A stretch of DNA of 57,425 nucleotides, from contig CALFXW010000196.1 in the NCBI GenBank assembly GCA_937957805.1, forward strand, positions 1 through 57,425. The letters are read 5' to 3'. This document shows, one piece after another, positions 25,647 to 34,930 of this stretch. A program made the translations under genes and the position numbers. The notes under the pieces were generated by a model, which saw nothing but the letters and a program-made list of their open reading frames with translations, did no database searches and had not been told where the DNA came from. Within the stretch, counting starts at the first letter, position 1. The number at the start of each line of letters is the position of its first letter. The stretch comes from an uncultured Sphingopyxis sp. Its GTDB lineage: Bacteria; Pseudomonadota; Alphaproteobacteria; Sphingomonadales; Sphingomonadaceae.

Positions 25647-26864
25647 TTGCCCATCCCCCACCGCCTTAATATCCCCATAAATGCCATCGCCGCTGCCGCG
25701 TTGCTGACATGCGCGCCCACAACCACATGGGCTCAGGATGCTGCCGCCGCCCAGCCCGCCCCGACACCTGCACCTTCGCCATCACGCGTGCAGGGGCCGC
25801 CCGACGGGCTGATTGCGCCGCCCTCCGCAGCCACCCGCCCGCAGGACAATCGACCAATATTCCCGCAGCCCGCAGCACCGGTTGCCACGCCCGCCAATCC
25901 GCCTGCAGTCAGTACCAACGCGCCACAGGATGTTCGGCCATTACCGCCACGCAACGGCCCGCGCACCACTGCTGTGCCCAGCCGGCCCTCGGCAAACGCC
26001 CCCCAAGTCGCGCCGGTCAGTCCCGCGAGCGCCGACCCGCCACCCGCCCCGGAAACCTCACTTGATGCGCCGGGTGCGAGCACCGCAGCCATCGATGCTG
26101 CGCCAGCACCAATCGCGCCGGATAGCGGGTCGGACAATGGCTGGTCGTCCTTTGCCCCGTTCGCGGCGGGTGCGATATTGCTGTTGGGCGGGATTTTCTG
26201 GTGGTTACGCCGCCGCAAACCCGCCGAGCGTGCAGCAGTGACGGAGGCACCATATGTTGCCCCTCCATCCCCGAACCCGACGCCACAGGCGAAAGCCGGC
26301 ACGCCGCCCCCAACACTAACCCCTGTCCGTGGTGGGAAACGCGCCAAAATAGAGGTTGATTTTACGCCGCTCCACGCCAGCACGACCTTGATCAATTTTC
26401 GTCTGCGTTACGCCATCGATATTCGCAATGATGGCGAATTGGACGCCGCCGACGTGCGGGCGCGCATTGGCTTGTTCGCCGGAAATCAGACCAATGCGGC
26501 GAGCATCGGCCATTGGTTTGAACTGGACGAGCAGGAAGTTCACCATGTTATCGCCACATTATCTGCGGGCGAATCGACACGGGTTGAAGGGGAATTGGCG
26601 GCCCCCATCGCCGCTATTGGCACCTTTCGACAAGGAAACCGGCAAGGGGCCATCCCCATATTGGCGATCGATTGTCGATATGGCCACGCACCGGGCGATT
26701 CTCCGATAGATGCTGTCACCGCCAAGGCTTTTGTTCTGGGCTGCGAAAATGTTGAACAAGATGCAGGTGCGAATAAACGCCTCGCCCCACTGCCAATTGA
26801 CCTGGGGCCGAGTAATTTCAATCCGCTAGGTGTGCGTGACACCGGCATTGCCAAGCGTCGATGA
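25647..26864 (+). CDS. membrane-anchored protein with Pro/Ala-rich region, unknown function
   Basis: A 405-residue protein of no family I recognise. Architecture: signal peptide (residues about 1-29), a long Pro/Ala/Thr-rich low-complexity segment (30-165), one membrane helix (about 170-188) followed by a basic WLRRRKP stop-transfer, then a soluble domain of about 170 residues on the cytoplasmic side (KRAKIEVDFTPLHAS onward). The only usable start in frame is TTG at 25647, with a weak ribosome site, so the exact N-terminus is uncertain. The C-terminal domain looks beta-rich and could bind a partner. Confidence 0.65.
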   Translation: MPIPHRLNIPINAIAAAALLTCAPTTTWAQDAAAAQPAPTPAPSPSRVQGPPDGLIAPPSAATRPQDNRPIFPQPAAPVATPANPPAVSTNAPQDVRPLPPRNGPRTTAVPSRPSANAPQVAPVSPASADPPPAPETSLDAPGASTAAIDAAPAPIAPDSGSDNGWSSFAPFAAGAILLLGGIFWWLRRRKPAERAAVTEAPYVAPPSPNPTPQAKAGTPPPTLTPVRGGKRAKIEVDFTPLHASTTLINFRLRYAIDIRNDGELDAADVRARIGLFAGNQTNAASIGHWFELDEQEVHHVIATLSAGESTRVEGELAAPIAAIGTFRQGNRQGAIPILAIDCRYGHAPGDSPIDAVTAKAFVLGCENVEQDAGANKRLAPLPIDLGPSNFNPLGVRDTGIAKRR

Positions 26865-26960
26865 TGTCGCCAAGGCTTGCCATGCGGCGTTGCGCGCCAT
26901 AGTCTATTTTTTTATTAGACAAAGCGCATCGACCAAAGATTGTCGGGGGATATTCGGGCC

Positions 26961-27803
26961 GTGGAACCCTTGGTTTCAACTAGTTGGCTAGCCAAAGAAA
27001 TGGGGGCATGCGACCTGCGGATCGTTGATGCCACCAAATATGTTGCGGCGCCTGAACGTGATGCACGGGCCGAATATCTGGCCAGCCACATCCCGGGTGC
27101 GGTGTTCATGGACTTGGCCGAACTGGTCGATACCCAGCAGCCGGTGGAAAATATGGCACCGACAGCTGAAAAATTCGCATCGCGCATGCAAAGCCTGGGA
27201 CTGGGTGATGGCAGCCGTATCGTCCTTTATGACAATAGCCCGCACAAAAGCGCCGCACGCGCCTGGTGGCTGCTGACACTGTTCGGCGCGCATAATGTCG
27301 CGATATTGGATGGCGGCTTTGCCAAATGGCTGGCTGAGGAGCGTCCGGTCGAAAGCGGCAATATCACTCTGCGTCACCGCCATTTTACCGTCTGGCGCGA
27401 TGGAAAATTGGTGCGCGACAAGACGGCGGTACACGCCAATATTGCATCGCGCGACGAGGTGCTGGTCGATGCACGTGCGTCCGACCGATTCACAGGCGCT
27501 GCGGCCGATATGCGGCCACAACTGGCGGTGGGACATATTCCGGGATCGCGCAACATGCCCTTTGGCCTGTTTTTCAACCCCGACGGTAGCTGGAAACAGG
27601 GTGCAGCGCTGGAAGCTGCTTTTACCGAAGCAGGGGTTGATCTGGCCCGCCCGCTGGTCGCCACCTGCGGGTCGGGTATGTCAGCCTGCATCATCGCCTT
27701 TGGCGCGCATCTGCTGGGCAAGACGGATATCGCGGTTTATGACGGTAGTTGGGCCGAATGGGGCGCAGACCCCGCGACACCCAAAGCAACCGGCCCTGCA
27801 TAA
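26961..27803 (+). CDS. sseA: 3-mercaptopyruvate sulfurtransferase
   Basis: A two-domain rhodanese of 280 residues. The active-site loop CGSGMSA (Cys 236) closely resembles the CGSGVTA of mercaptopyruvate sulfurtransferases and differs from the CRKGVT-type of thiosulfate rhodaneses. The first domain is the usual inactive copy with HIPGAVFMD. I choose GTG at 26961, giving MEPLVSTSWLA as in the family, with GGGGGA about 10 bases upstream; TTG at 26940 is the other candidate. It is directly followed by metC, suggesting joint sulfur amino-acid metabolism. Confidence 0.9.
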   Translation: MEPLVSTSWLAKEMGACDLRIVDATKYVAAPERDARAEYLASHIPGAVFMDLAELVDTQQPVENMAPTAEKFASRMQSLGLGDGSRIVLYDNSPHKSAARAWWLLTLFGAHNVAILDGGFAKWLAEERPVESGNITLRHRHFTVWRDGKLVRDKTAVHANIASRDEVLVDARASDRFTGAAADMRPQLAVGHIPGSRNMPFGLFFNPDGSWKQGAALEAAFTEAGVDLARPLVATCGSGMSACIIAFGAHLLGKTDIAVYDGSWAEWGADPATPKATGPA

Positions 27804-27804
27804 T

Positions 27805-29010
27805 ATGGCAAAAACGGACGATGATTCGCCCAGAAGGGGCCGCAACACCCGGCTCGTCGCCGCCGGTCGTCGCCCCGAATGGACGGGTGACCCGCGCCTT
27901 GGCGGGGGCATCGTCAACCCGCCTCTGTGGCGCGCATCGACGATATTGTACGACAATGTCGCCGATTTGGACGCGCGCGGCAAGGATACGCATGACAAGC
28001 TATATTATGGGCGGCGCGGCACGCCGACCGTCTGGGCATTGGCCGATGCGCTGACCGGGATGGAGGATGGCGCGGCAGGTACATTGCTATTCCCCAGCGG
28101 GGTTGCCGCGATTGCTGCTGGGTTGCTGGCGTTGCTCAGTCCCGGCGATCATCTATTGATGGTCGATAGCGCCTATGAACCAACCCGCAGTTTTTGCGAC
28201 AATTTCCTGCGACGGATGGGCATAGAAACAAGCTATTATGACCCGATGGTCGGCGCGGATATCGCGGCGCTGATCCAGCCCAATACAAAGGTCATCTTCA
28301 CCGAAGCACCCGGCAGCCTGACCTTTGAAGTGCAGGATATTCCCGCCATTGTTGCGGTGGCCAAGGCGCATGGCATTGTCACCATCCTCGACAATAGCTG
28401 GGCCAGCCCGTTGCTGTTTCCGGCCATGGCGCACGGCATCGACATTTCGATGATGAGCCTGTCCAAATATATCGGCGGGCATAGCGATGCGATGATGGGC
28501 AGCCTGACCATCAATGCCGCGCTCTGGCCCCGGCTGCGGCAAAACACTTACCTGTTGGGGCAGACGGTATCGGCTGATGATGCCGCGCTGATGTTACGCG
28601 GGCTGCGCACGCTCGACGTTCGTTTGGAACGGCAGGGCAGAAGCGCGCTTACTATCGCAAAATGGCTCGCGGCGCGTAATGATGTCGGCATGGTGCGCCA
28701 TCCCGCGCTGGCAGACTGCCCGGGGCATGATTTTTTCATGCGCGATTTTGGCGGCGCAAGTGGCCTCTTCGCTTTCACGCTGAAGGGCGGGGACAAGGCC
28801 AAACGCGCCCGCTTTATCGACGCGCTCACTTTATTTGGCATCGGGTTTAGCTGGGGCGGTTTTGAAAGTCTGGCCGTCCCCGCCGACCCACCGCGCAGCG
28901 CGGCGCCATGGACAGGTGGCGACGCCCTGATCCGCCTGTCCATCGGGCTGGAAGATGTCGAAGATTTGATCGCCGACCTTAGTGCCGCATTTGCGGCGAT
29001 GGAGGGTTGA
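27805..29010 (+). CDS. metC: cystathionine beta-lyase, PLP-dependent
   Basis: A 401-residue Cys/Met-metabolism PLP enzyme that cleaves cystathionine to homocysteine, pyruvate and ammonia. The PLP lysine is K221 in SLSKYIGGHSD; NPPLWRAST, YYGRRGTPT and LFPSGVAAIA are typical of MetC rather than MetB. The ATG lies one base after the sseA stop. The start codon of the following channel gene overlaps its stop (TGATG). Confidence 0.9.
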   Translation: MAKTDDDSPRRGRNTRLVAAGRRPEWTGDPRLGGGIVNPPLWRASTILYDNVADLDARGKDTHDKLYYGRRGTPTVWALADALTGMEDGAAGTLLFPSGVAAIAAGLLALLSPGDHLLMVDSAYEPTRSFCDNFLRRMGIETSYYDPMVGADIAALIQPNTKVIFTEAPGSLTFEVQDIPAIVAVAKAHGIVTILDNSWASPLLFPAMAHGIDISMMSLSKYIGGHSDAMMGSLTINAALWPRLRQNTYLLGQTVSADDAALMLRGLRTLDVRLERQGRSALTIAKWLAARNDVGMVRHPALADCPGHDFFMRDFGGASGLFAFTLKGGDKAKRARFIDALTLFGIGFSWGGFESLAVPADPPRSAAPWTGGDALIRLSIGLEDVEDLIADLSAAFAAMEG

Positions 29011-29936
29011 TGCGCGCCGAGACTAACCATCTGCCCGAAGTGTTGACCAAATTGACCGATGGTGCGCGCGCCATCGGCATCGACATTGGTGCCTATCGCC
29101 TGTCGCTGTTTTCCTTTTTGTCGGCGATCATCATCGCCATCGGCCTGTTTATCTTTGTCCGCTTTGCGCTACGGACGATCCGCTGGGCCTTGCGCCGTAA
29201 CCCCACGATGGATGAGGGGCGGCGGATTCTTGTCGAAAAATTGATTGCCATCGTTCTCATCACCGTTGCGGTGTTGGCGGGGATTGACCTCTTGGGCATC
29301 GACCTCACCGCGCTGACCGTTTTTTCGGGGGCATTGGGGTTGGCGGCGGGCTTTGGCCTCCAAAAAACCGTCGGCAATCTGATCGCCGGGGTCATATTAT
29401 TGATGGATCGGTCGATCCAGCCGGGCGATGTGATTGTCGTCGGCGGCGCGCCCATTTCCACCGCGCAAAGCGGCAATGTCGCCAATGTGGGGCAGGTGAC
29501 GCGCATTGGCGTGCGCGCGGTGACTGTGGTGACCCGCGACGGGCGCAAACATTTGATACCCAATGAATTATTGATGACGCAGGCGGTGGAAAACTGGTCT
29601 TATGCCGGGCGCGATGTGCGGGTGCGGCTGCACATCCCCATTTCCTATGCCGCCGACCTCCACATCGCGCAGGCGCTGTTGCGCAAGGCGGCCGAGGAAC
29701 ATCCCCGCGTGCTGGCCGACCCGCCGCCCGCTGTTTGGATTACCCGTTTTGGCGACCGCGCCATCGACCATGAACTGCGCGTCTGGATCAACGATCCCGA
29801 AGGGGGTCTGGGGAATGTGCAGGGCGAATTATATATGCGCATCTGGGACGATTTCCGTCAAAACGGCATCGCCTTTCCCTTTCCGCGCTATGATATTGCC
29901 ATGGTGCCGCCTGACGCGACGACCGACAAAAACTAA
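29010..29936 (+). CDS. MscS family mechanosensitive ion channel
   Basis: A 308-residue small-conductance mechanosensitive channel. Three hydrophobic segments are visible (about 32-55, 78-98 and 102-131); the last is the pore helix with the Gly/Ala-rich SGALGLAAGFGLQKTVGN pattern, followed by the beta domain starting RSIQPGDVI. A soluble C-terminal vestibule follows. It opens under hypo-osmotic shock. The stop overlaps that of the convergent ppa gene (CTAA). Confidence 0.92.
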   Translation: MRAETNHLPEVLTKLTDGARAIGIDIGAYRLSLFSFLSAIIIAIGLFIFVRFALRTIRWALRRNPTMDEGRRILVEKLIAIVLITVAVLAGIDLLGIDLTALTVFSGALGLAAGFGLQKTVGNLIAGVILLMDRSIQPGDVIVVGGAPISTAQSGNVANVGQVTRIGVRAVTVVTRDGRKHLIPNELLMTQAVENWSYAGRDVRVRLHIPISYAADLHIAQALLRKAAEEHPRVLADPPPAVWITRFGDRAIDHELRVWINDPEGGLGNVQGELYMRIWDDFRQNGIAFPFPRYDIAMVPPDATTDKN

Positions 29937-30460
29937 GTTTTCGCCCGTTCGATACATTCGCTGATGATGCGCCGTGCATCATCGGCATTGCCCCAGCCCT
30001 TGAGCTTGGCCCATTTGCCCGGTTCCAGATCCTTATAATGCTGGAAAAAATGTTCGATCTGCTGCGTCACAATTGGTGGTAAATCATCATGTCCGCCCAC
30101 TTCGGCATAATATGGGAAAGTGGTATCAACCGGCACCGCAACGATTTTTTCATCCCCACCCTTGTCGTCTTCCATCAACAGCACGCCGACGGGGCGCGCC
30201 TTTATCACCGCGCCGGGCATGATCGGCGAACGGGTAACGACCAGCACGTCGAGCGGGTCACCATCATCGCCCATTGTATGCGGGATAAAGCCATAATTGG
30301 CGGGATACCGCATCGGCGTATGCAAAATACGGTCGACGAACAGCGCGCCCGACGCCTTGTCAAATTCATATTTGACCGGTTCACCGCCAATCGGCACTTC
30401 GATCAGCACATTGATATTGTCGGGCACATTGTCCCCTGCGGGGATGAGGTCGATACGCAT
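29933..30460 (-). CDS. ppa: inorganic pyrophosphatase
   Basis: A family I soluble pyrophosphatase of 175 residues that hydrolyses PPi and pulls biosynthetic reactions forward. The signature DDGDPLDVLV with its catalytic aspartates, the N-terminal VLIEVPIGG...VKYEFDK and the YPANYGFIP segment are all present. Length is typical. It ends over the mscS stop and is 77 bases downstream of the M61 peptidase gene on the same strand. Confidence 0.97.
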   Translation of the reverse strand: MRIDLIPAGDNVPDNINVLIEVPIGGEPVKYEFDKASGALFVDRILHTPMRYPANYGFIPHTMGDDGDPLDVLVVTRSPIMPGAVIKARPVGVLLMEDDKGGDEKIVAVPVDTTFPYYAEVGGHDDLPPIVTQQIEHFFQHYKDLEPGKWAKLKGWGNADDARRIISECIERAKT

Positions 30461-30537
30461 GCGTCACCTTGTCTGGCGGTGGGGGGGAGGGAGGGGGGCG
30501 CCCTACCCCCTGCCAAGCCCAAGCGCAAGGCCAAGCC

Positions 30538-32478
30538 TTATGGCGCGCGCCGCGCCGTCAGCAATGCGTCCATCCCATTGGGTTCGCTCGACGCGCGTTC
30601 GGCATGGGGATAGCGCAGCCCACCCGTCCACTGCGGGGTGATGGTGCGATAGCGCCCACCCTTTTCCACCAAAAGCGTGATGGGGGTCGTCCCATCGCTC
30701 GCCGCGCGGATGGCGGCGCGCATCCTGTCCTGATTATAGCTAAGGCCGTTGACCGCCAATATCCGCGTGCCGTTGGTTACCCCCTGGTTGAACATCGGGC
30801 TGTCAAACTGGATGGCGGACACTTCACCCGAACGATTGATATTGATGCCGAGCGAGAAATAAAGGTCGAGGTAGCCGCCCTCCTTCATCCGTTCGCCGTC
30901 ATATTCACTGGGCGTATCGCGCCAGACCAGCCGATAACCCGCCGCTTCCAAACCGGCGATGGGTGCTGGTTGCCCTATGCCGCGCATATGATTGTTCAAA
31001 AACTGGGCCCAATCATATGGTTGCACCGCCTGCAGCGCGGCGACCACATCGTCAAATTCATAGGTGACGGTGCCCCAGTCACCCTCCCGCCCGCCAAAGA
31101 AATTACGGGCAAAATCATCCATCCCGCGCGCACCGCCCGACAGGCGGCGCATGATCTGGTCAGCCTCCAGCCACATCAGCGAGGCTTCGTTGTAATAATC
31201 CTCGGTCCGCGTTGCGGTGGGAAAGGGGCGCGGCCTCCGCGCCGCCATCACCGGGTCGAGCGTCGTATCTTCCACACTGCGCCACGCCCGGCCGGGCTGG
31301 GCGGCATAAAAGGCGGCGTTGCGTGCCCATTCATCAACCACCATCTGCGATGTCTGCATGCCCGAACGCGCTGCGAGCACCAAATCCCAAAAGGCGGTCT
31401 GCCCCTCATAAACCCAGAGCAGGCGGCCATCCATCGTCGTTGCATAATCGGGCGTCCACAGGTGCGCGGGGCGGCGATATTTGCCGTTCCAGCTGTGGGT
31501 CAGTTCGTGCGGCAATAGCCCGCGTTCCGAACCATTATTGTCCCATTCGGTGAAATAATCGGTTTCGCGCGCATTTTCGGACGACCGATGATGTTCAAGC
31601 CCGATGCCGCCCATTTCTTCGGTGAGGGCGAGTAGAAATTCATAATGGTCATAATGGCGTGTGCCGAACAGGGCCACCGCCTCCGCCACCAGCGCGCGGT
31701 GCGCGGCGATATGTTCATCACGGGCTTCGAGATATTGTGGTTCGTCCGCCACCACGTTCAGATGGACGCCATTACCCAAATCCCACCGCCGGAAATGCGC
31801 GCCGGCGAACATCGGCGAATCGATCAATGTTTCATAATCGGTTGGCGCATAGTTGATGCGATTTTGCGCGCCCGCCACATTGGTCGCGCCGTCGAGCGCG
31901 GTGGCCGCCTGCCAATCAGCGGGCAGAATGACACTGGGCTGCACGCGGATATTGCGCGTCGCATAACCAGCGGGATAGAGCGAGACCTGTTCAAACTGCA
32001 GGTTGAGCATGGCGGGGGTGATATTGACCCGCCCCTCACTCTCCCGCGTCGGGGCAAGAAATTGAAAGCGCACGGTGATTTCGCGCGCACCGCGCGGCAC
32101 ATCGACATGAAAACTATAGACATCTTCGACATCGCGGCGCCAGTTCAGGGCCTGACCATTGGCGCTGAAAACAAGCCCCGCCATATCGCCAACCGCCCCG
32201 CGCGGCGCATGTTTGCCCGGCAACCATTCGGGAAAGCGCAGCGTCATCTGCCCCGCGCTGGCGACCGGAATATGCTGCTCCACCGTCATGATCGCATGGG
32301 TGACGTCGCTGGCATCCACCACCAGCCGCATCGTGCCGGGATATTGACCGGGGTTCAAATCGGCCGGCAGCGGCGGCATGGACTGTTCGACCGTGGCGCG
32401 CGCGCCTTGCGCCTGCAGCGTAGCGGGCGCACAGAAAGCGAGCGCCGTTGACGCGGCGAGCAATGGTATAAGACGCAT
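30538..32478 (-). CDS. M61 family glycyl aminopeptidase-like metallopeptidase with PDZ domain
   Basis: A 646-residue exported M61 peptidase. A signal peptide (cleavage near LQA-QG) leads to a beta-rich N-terminal domain. The zinc motif HELTH is in LLPHELTHSWNGKYRRPA near residue 326, and a PDZ-like domain lies close to the C-terminus (SGEVSAIQFDSPMFNQGV). The family includes the Sphingomonas glycyl aminopeptidase, which fits the host group. It diverges from hisS across about 146 bases that should contain both promoters. Confidence 0.9.
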   Translation of the reverse strand: MRLIPLLAASTALAFCAPATLQAQGARATVEQSMPPLPADLNPGQYPGTMRLVVDASDVTHAIMTVEQHIPVASAGQMTLRFPEWLPGKHAPRGAVGDMAGLVFSANGQALNWRRDVEDVYSFHVDVPRGAREITVRFQFLAPTRESEGRVNITPAMLNLQFEQVSLYPAGYATRNIRVQPSVILPADWQAATALDGATNVAGAQNRINYAPTDYETLIDSPMFAGAHFRRWDLGNGVHLNVVADEPQYLEARDEHIAAHRALVAEAVALFGTRHYDHYEFLLALTEEMGGIGLEHHRSSENARETDYFTEWDNNGSERGLLPHELTHSWNGKYRRPAHLWTPDYATTMDGRLLWVYEGQTAFWDLVLAARSGMQTSQMVVDEWARNAAFYAAQPGRAWRSVEDTTLDPVMAARRPRPFPTATRTEDYYNEASLMWLEADQIMRRLSGGARGMDDFARNFFGGREGDWGTVTYEFDDVVAALQAVQPYDWAQFLNNHMRGIGQPAPIAGLEAAGYRLVWRDTPSEYDGERMKEGGYLDLYFSLGININRSGEVSAIQFDSPMFNQGVTNGTRILAVNGLSYNQDRMRAAIRAASDGTTPITLLVEKGGRYRTITPQWTGGLRYPHAERASSEPNGMDALLTARRAP

Positions 32479-32624
32479 GGATCAGACCCCTTGTTGCAAA
32501 TTGTGCAGCCCCCGTCGGAGCCGTCTACTTTTGTTGACACCTATGCGCAATAATTCGCGCGGTTCAAGCGCCGTTTCGAGCGTGATTGCGCGGGCGCGGC
32601 GCTTGCCCTAAGCGCACCGGCGTC

Positions 32625-33860
32625 ATGGCAAAAATTGCACCCCCCCAGCCGGTTCGCGGTACCCAGGATATGTTGGGCGATTTCGCCGACCGCTTCAGCC
32701 ATGTTGTCGACATTTTCGACCGGGTGCGGCGACTATATGGCTTTAAGCGGGTGGAGGTGCCGGTTATCGAACCAACCGCAGTATTCGCCCGATCGCTGGG
32801 GGAAACGACCGACGTCGTTTCCAAGGAAATGTATAGTTTTGCCGATCGCGGCGGCGATTCGATCACGCTGCGTCCCGAATTTACAGCGGGAATTGCGCGG
32901 GCCTATATCAGCAATGGCTGGCAGCAGCATGCGCCGTTAAGGGTTGCGACCCACGGCGCGCTGTTTCGTTATGAACGTCCGCAAAAGGGCCGTTATCGTC
33001 AATTTCACCAGCTCGACGCCGAAATATTGGGCAGCGACAGCCCGCTGGCTGATGTTGAACTGCTTTGCTTTGCCGATCAATTGCTGCGCGAACTGGGTGT
33101 TGCAGATGGCGTTACGCTGCAACTCAACACGCTGGGCGATGCCGAAAGTCGCGATGCGTGGCGAGGCGCGCTGGTCGCCCATTTTGCGGCGCATCGCGGT
33201 GCTTTGTCGGAGGATAGCCTGACGCGGCTCGACAAGAATCCGATGCGGATTTTGGACAGCAAAGACCCGCGCGACCGCCCGATTGCCGATGCGGCGCCCG
33301 ACATTGACGCATTCTTGACCCCGCAAGCGCAGGATTTTTTTGGCGCGGTAACCGCTGGGCTGGATGCGGCGGGGGTGGCTTGGCAGCGCAACAGCCGCCT
33401 CGTGCGCGGGCTTGATTATTATCGCCACACTGCGTTTGAATTTGTCACCGACCGGCTGGGCGCGCAGGGCACGGTGCTGGGCGGCGGGCGCTATGACGGC
33501 TTGATCGAAAATCTGGGTGGGCCGCCAACCCCAGCGGTCGGCTGGGCCGCAGGGATTGAACGGCTGGCGATGTTGCTCGACGCGCCGCCGCCGACGCAGC
33601 TCGACGCGGTCATCGCGCTCGAAGATGATGCGCTGCTGGGCGATGCTCTGGCGCTGCTACGCCGCCTGCGTGATGCGGGTTACAGCGCCGATGCGGTCAC
33701 CAGCGGGTCGCCGCGCAAACGCTTTGACAAAGCGGCAAAGTCGGGCGCGCTGGTGCTGTTCAGCCTTGGCACGCGCGATGGCGCGCGCCAGTTTAATGCG
33801 CGCCATGACGGGGGCGAACGCGCCATCGGCATAGAGGCTGCGGCCCGGACGGCACGCTGA
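32625..33860 (+). CDS. hisS: histidyl-tRNA synthetase
   Basis: A 411-residue class II aminoacyl-tRNA synthetase. Motifs: VRGTQDMLG at the N-terminus, motif 2 with LFRYERPQKGRYRQFHQ, the histidine-specific VRGLDYYRHTAFE and motif 3 GGRYDGL...GWAAGIERL. Start at 32625 matches the family; an earlier in-frame start at 32586 is not supported. prfA begins on its stop codon (TGATG). Confidence 0.97.
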   Translation: MAKIAPPQPVRGTQDMLGDFADRFSHVVDIFDRVRRLYGFKRVEVPVIEPTAVFARSLGETTDVVSKEMYSFADRGGDSITLRPEFTAGIARAYISNGWQQHAPLRVATHGALFRYERPQKGRYRQFHQLDAEILGSDSPLADVELLCFADQLLRELGVADGVTLQLNTLGDAESRDAWRGALVAHFAAHRGALSEDSLTRLDKNPMRILDSKDPRDRPIADAAPDIDAFLTPQAQDFFGAVTAGLDAAGVAWQRNSRLVRGLDYYRHTAFEFVTDRLGAQGTVLGGGRYDGLIENLGGPPTPAVGWAAGIERLAMLLDAPPPTQLDAVIALEDDALLGDALALLRRLRDAGYSADAVTSGSPRKRFDKAAKSGALVLFSLGTRDGARQFNARHDGGERAIGIEAAARTAR

Positions 33861-34930
33861 TGGCGCAGATTTCGGACGAACGCATTGCGCAGATTATCGC
33901 GCGACGCGATGAATTGGCGGCACGTATGGCGGCCGGGACGCTCGAAGGCGCGGCCTTTGTCGCTGCATCCAAGGAATATGCGGAGGTAGAGCCGGTCGCC
34001 AACGCCGCTGCCAGTGTGCGCAAATTGCGTGCCGAAATCACCGAATTGCGAATGATGCTCGACGATGCCGAATTGCGCGCAATGGCGGCGGAGGATTTGC
34101 AACGGGTCGAGGATGCGCTGCCCGGCGCCGAACATGCGCTGGCCATTGCCTTATTGCCGCGCGATGTTGCTGACGAACGTTCCGCCATGCTCGAAATCCG
34201 GGCAGGCGTTGGCGGTGATGAAAGCGCGCTGTTCGCGGGCGATTTGCTGCGCATGTACAGCCGTTATGCCGAAAATCTGGGCTGGCGCACCGAAATCGTT
34301 TCGTCTGCACCTGCGGACGTCGGCGGCTATAAGGAAGTGGTTGTCAGCATCGTCGGCGCAGGTGTTTTTGCGCGTCTTAAGTTTGAAAGCGGCGTCCACC
34401 GGGTGCAGCGCGTGCCGGTGACGGAGGCAGGCGGACGCATCCACACCAGCGCCGCAACCGTTGCCGTGCTGCCCGAAGCGAGCGAGGTGGATGTGGATAT
34501 TGCCGACAAGGATTTGAAGGTCGATATCTACCGATCCTCCGGCGCGGGCGGACAGCATGTCAACACCACCGACAGCGCGGTGCGCATCACCCATTTGCCG
34601 ACCGGGATCGTGGTCACACAGCAGGATGAACGCAGCCAGCACAAGAACCGCGCCAAGGCGATGCAGGTGCTGCGCACCCGGCTCTATGACCATGAACGCG
34701 AAAAGCTCCATGCCGAGCGCGCGGGGACGCGCAAGTCGATGGTCGGGTCGGGCGATCGTTCCGAACGCATCCGCACCTATAATTTCCCCCAGGGGCGCGT
34801 CACCGACCACCGCATCAACCTGACGCTGCACCGCCTGCCCGCGATATTGGAGGGGGATTTGGGCGAAATGGTTGCGGCGCTGATGGCGGAGGATGAGGCG
34901 CAGCGCCTCGCCTCCATGGATGGCGTGTGA
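33860..34930 (+). CDS. prfA: peptide chain release factor 1
   Basis: RF1 of 356 residues, which reads UAG and UAA and releases the finished peptide. The codon-recognition tripeptide is PVT at 186-188, the RF1 form of PxT, and the GGQ motif is at 230-232 in SSGAGGQHVNTTDSAV. It overlaps both hisS (TGATG) and prmC (GTGA), so the three are one translationally coupled unit. Confidence 0.97.
   Translation: MAQISDERIAQIIARRDELAARMAAGTLEGAAFVAASKEYAEVEPVANAAASVRKLRAEITELRMMLDDAELRAMAAEDLQRVEDALPGAEHALAIALLPRDVADERSAMLEIRAGVGGDESALFAGDLLRMYSRYAENLGWRTEIVSSAPADVGGYKEVVVSIVGAGVFARLKFESGVHRVQRVPVTEAGGRIHTSAATVAVLPEASEVDVDIADKDLKVDIYRSSGAGGQHVNTTDSAVRITHLPTGIVVTQQDERSQHKNRAKAMQVLRTRLYDHEREKLHAERAGTRKSMVGSGDRSERIRTYNFPQGRVTDHRINLTLHRLPAILEGDLGEMVAALMAEDEAQRLASMDGV

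Noticed and set aside
30461..30537. G-rich run before ppa as a terminator or regulatory element
   Set aside because: It is only a G-rich tract without a clean stem or T run, and the gap is short.
32534..32539. TTGACA as the -35 box of hisS
   Set aside because: No acceptable -10 box lies 16-18 bases downstream; the AATAAT nearby is only 9 bases away.
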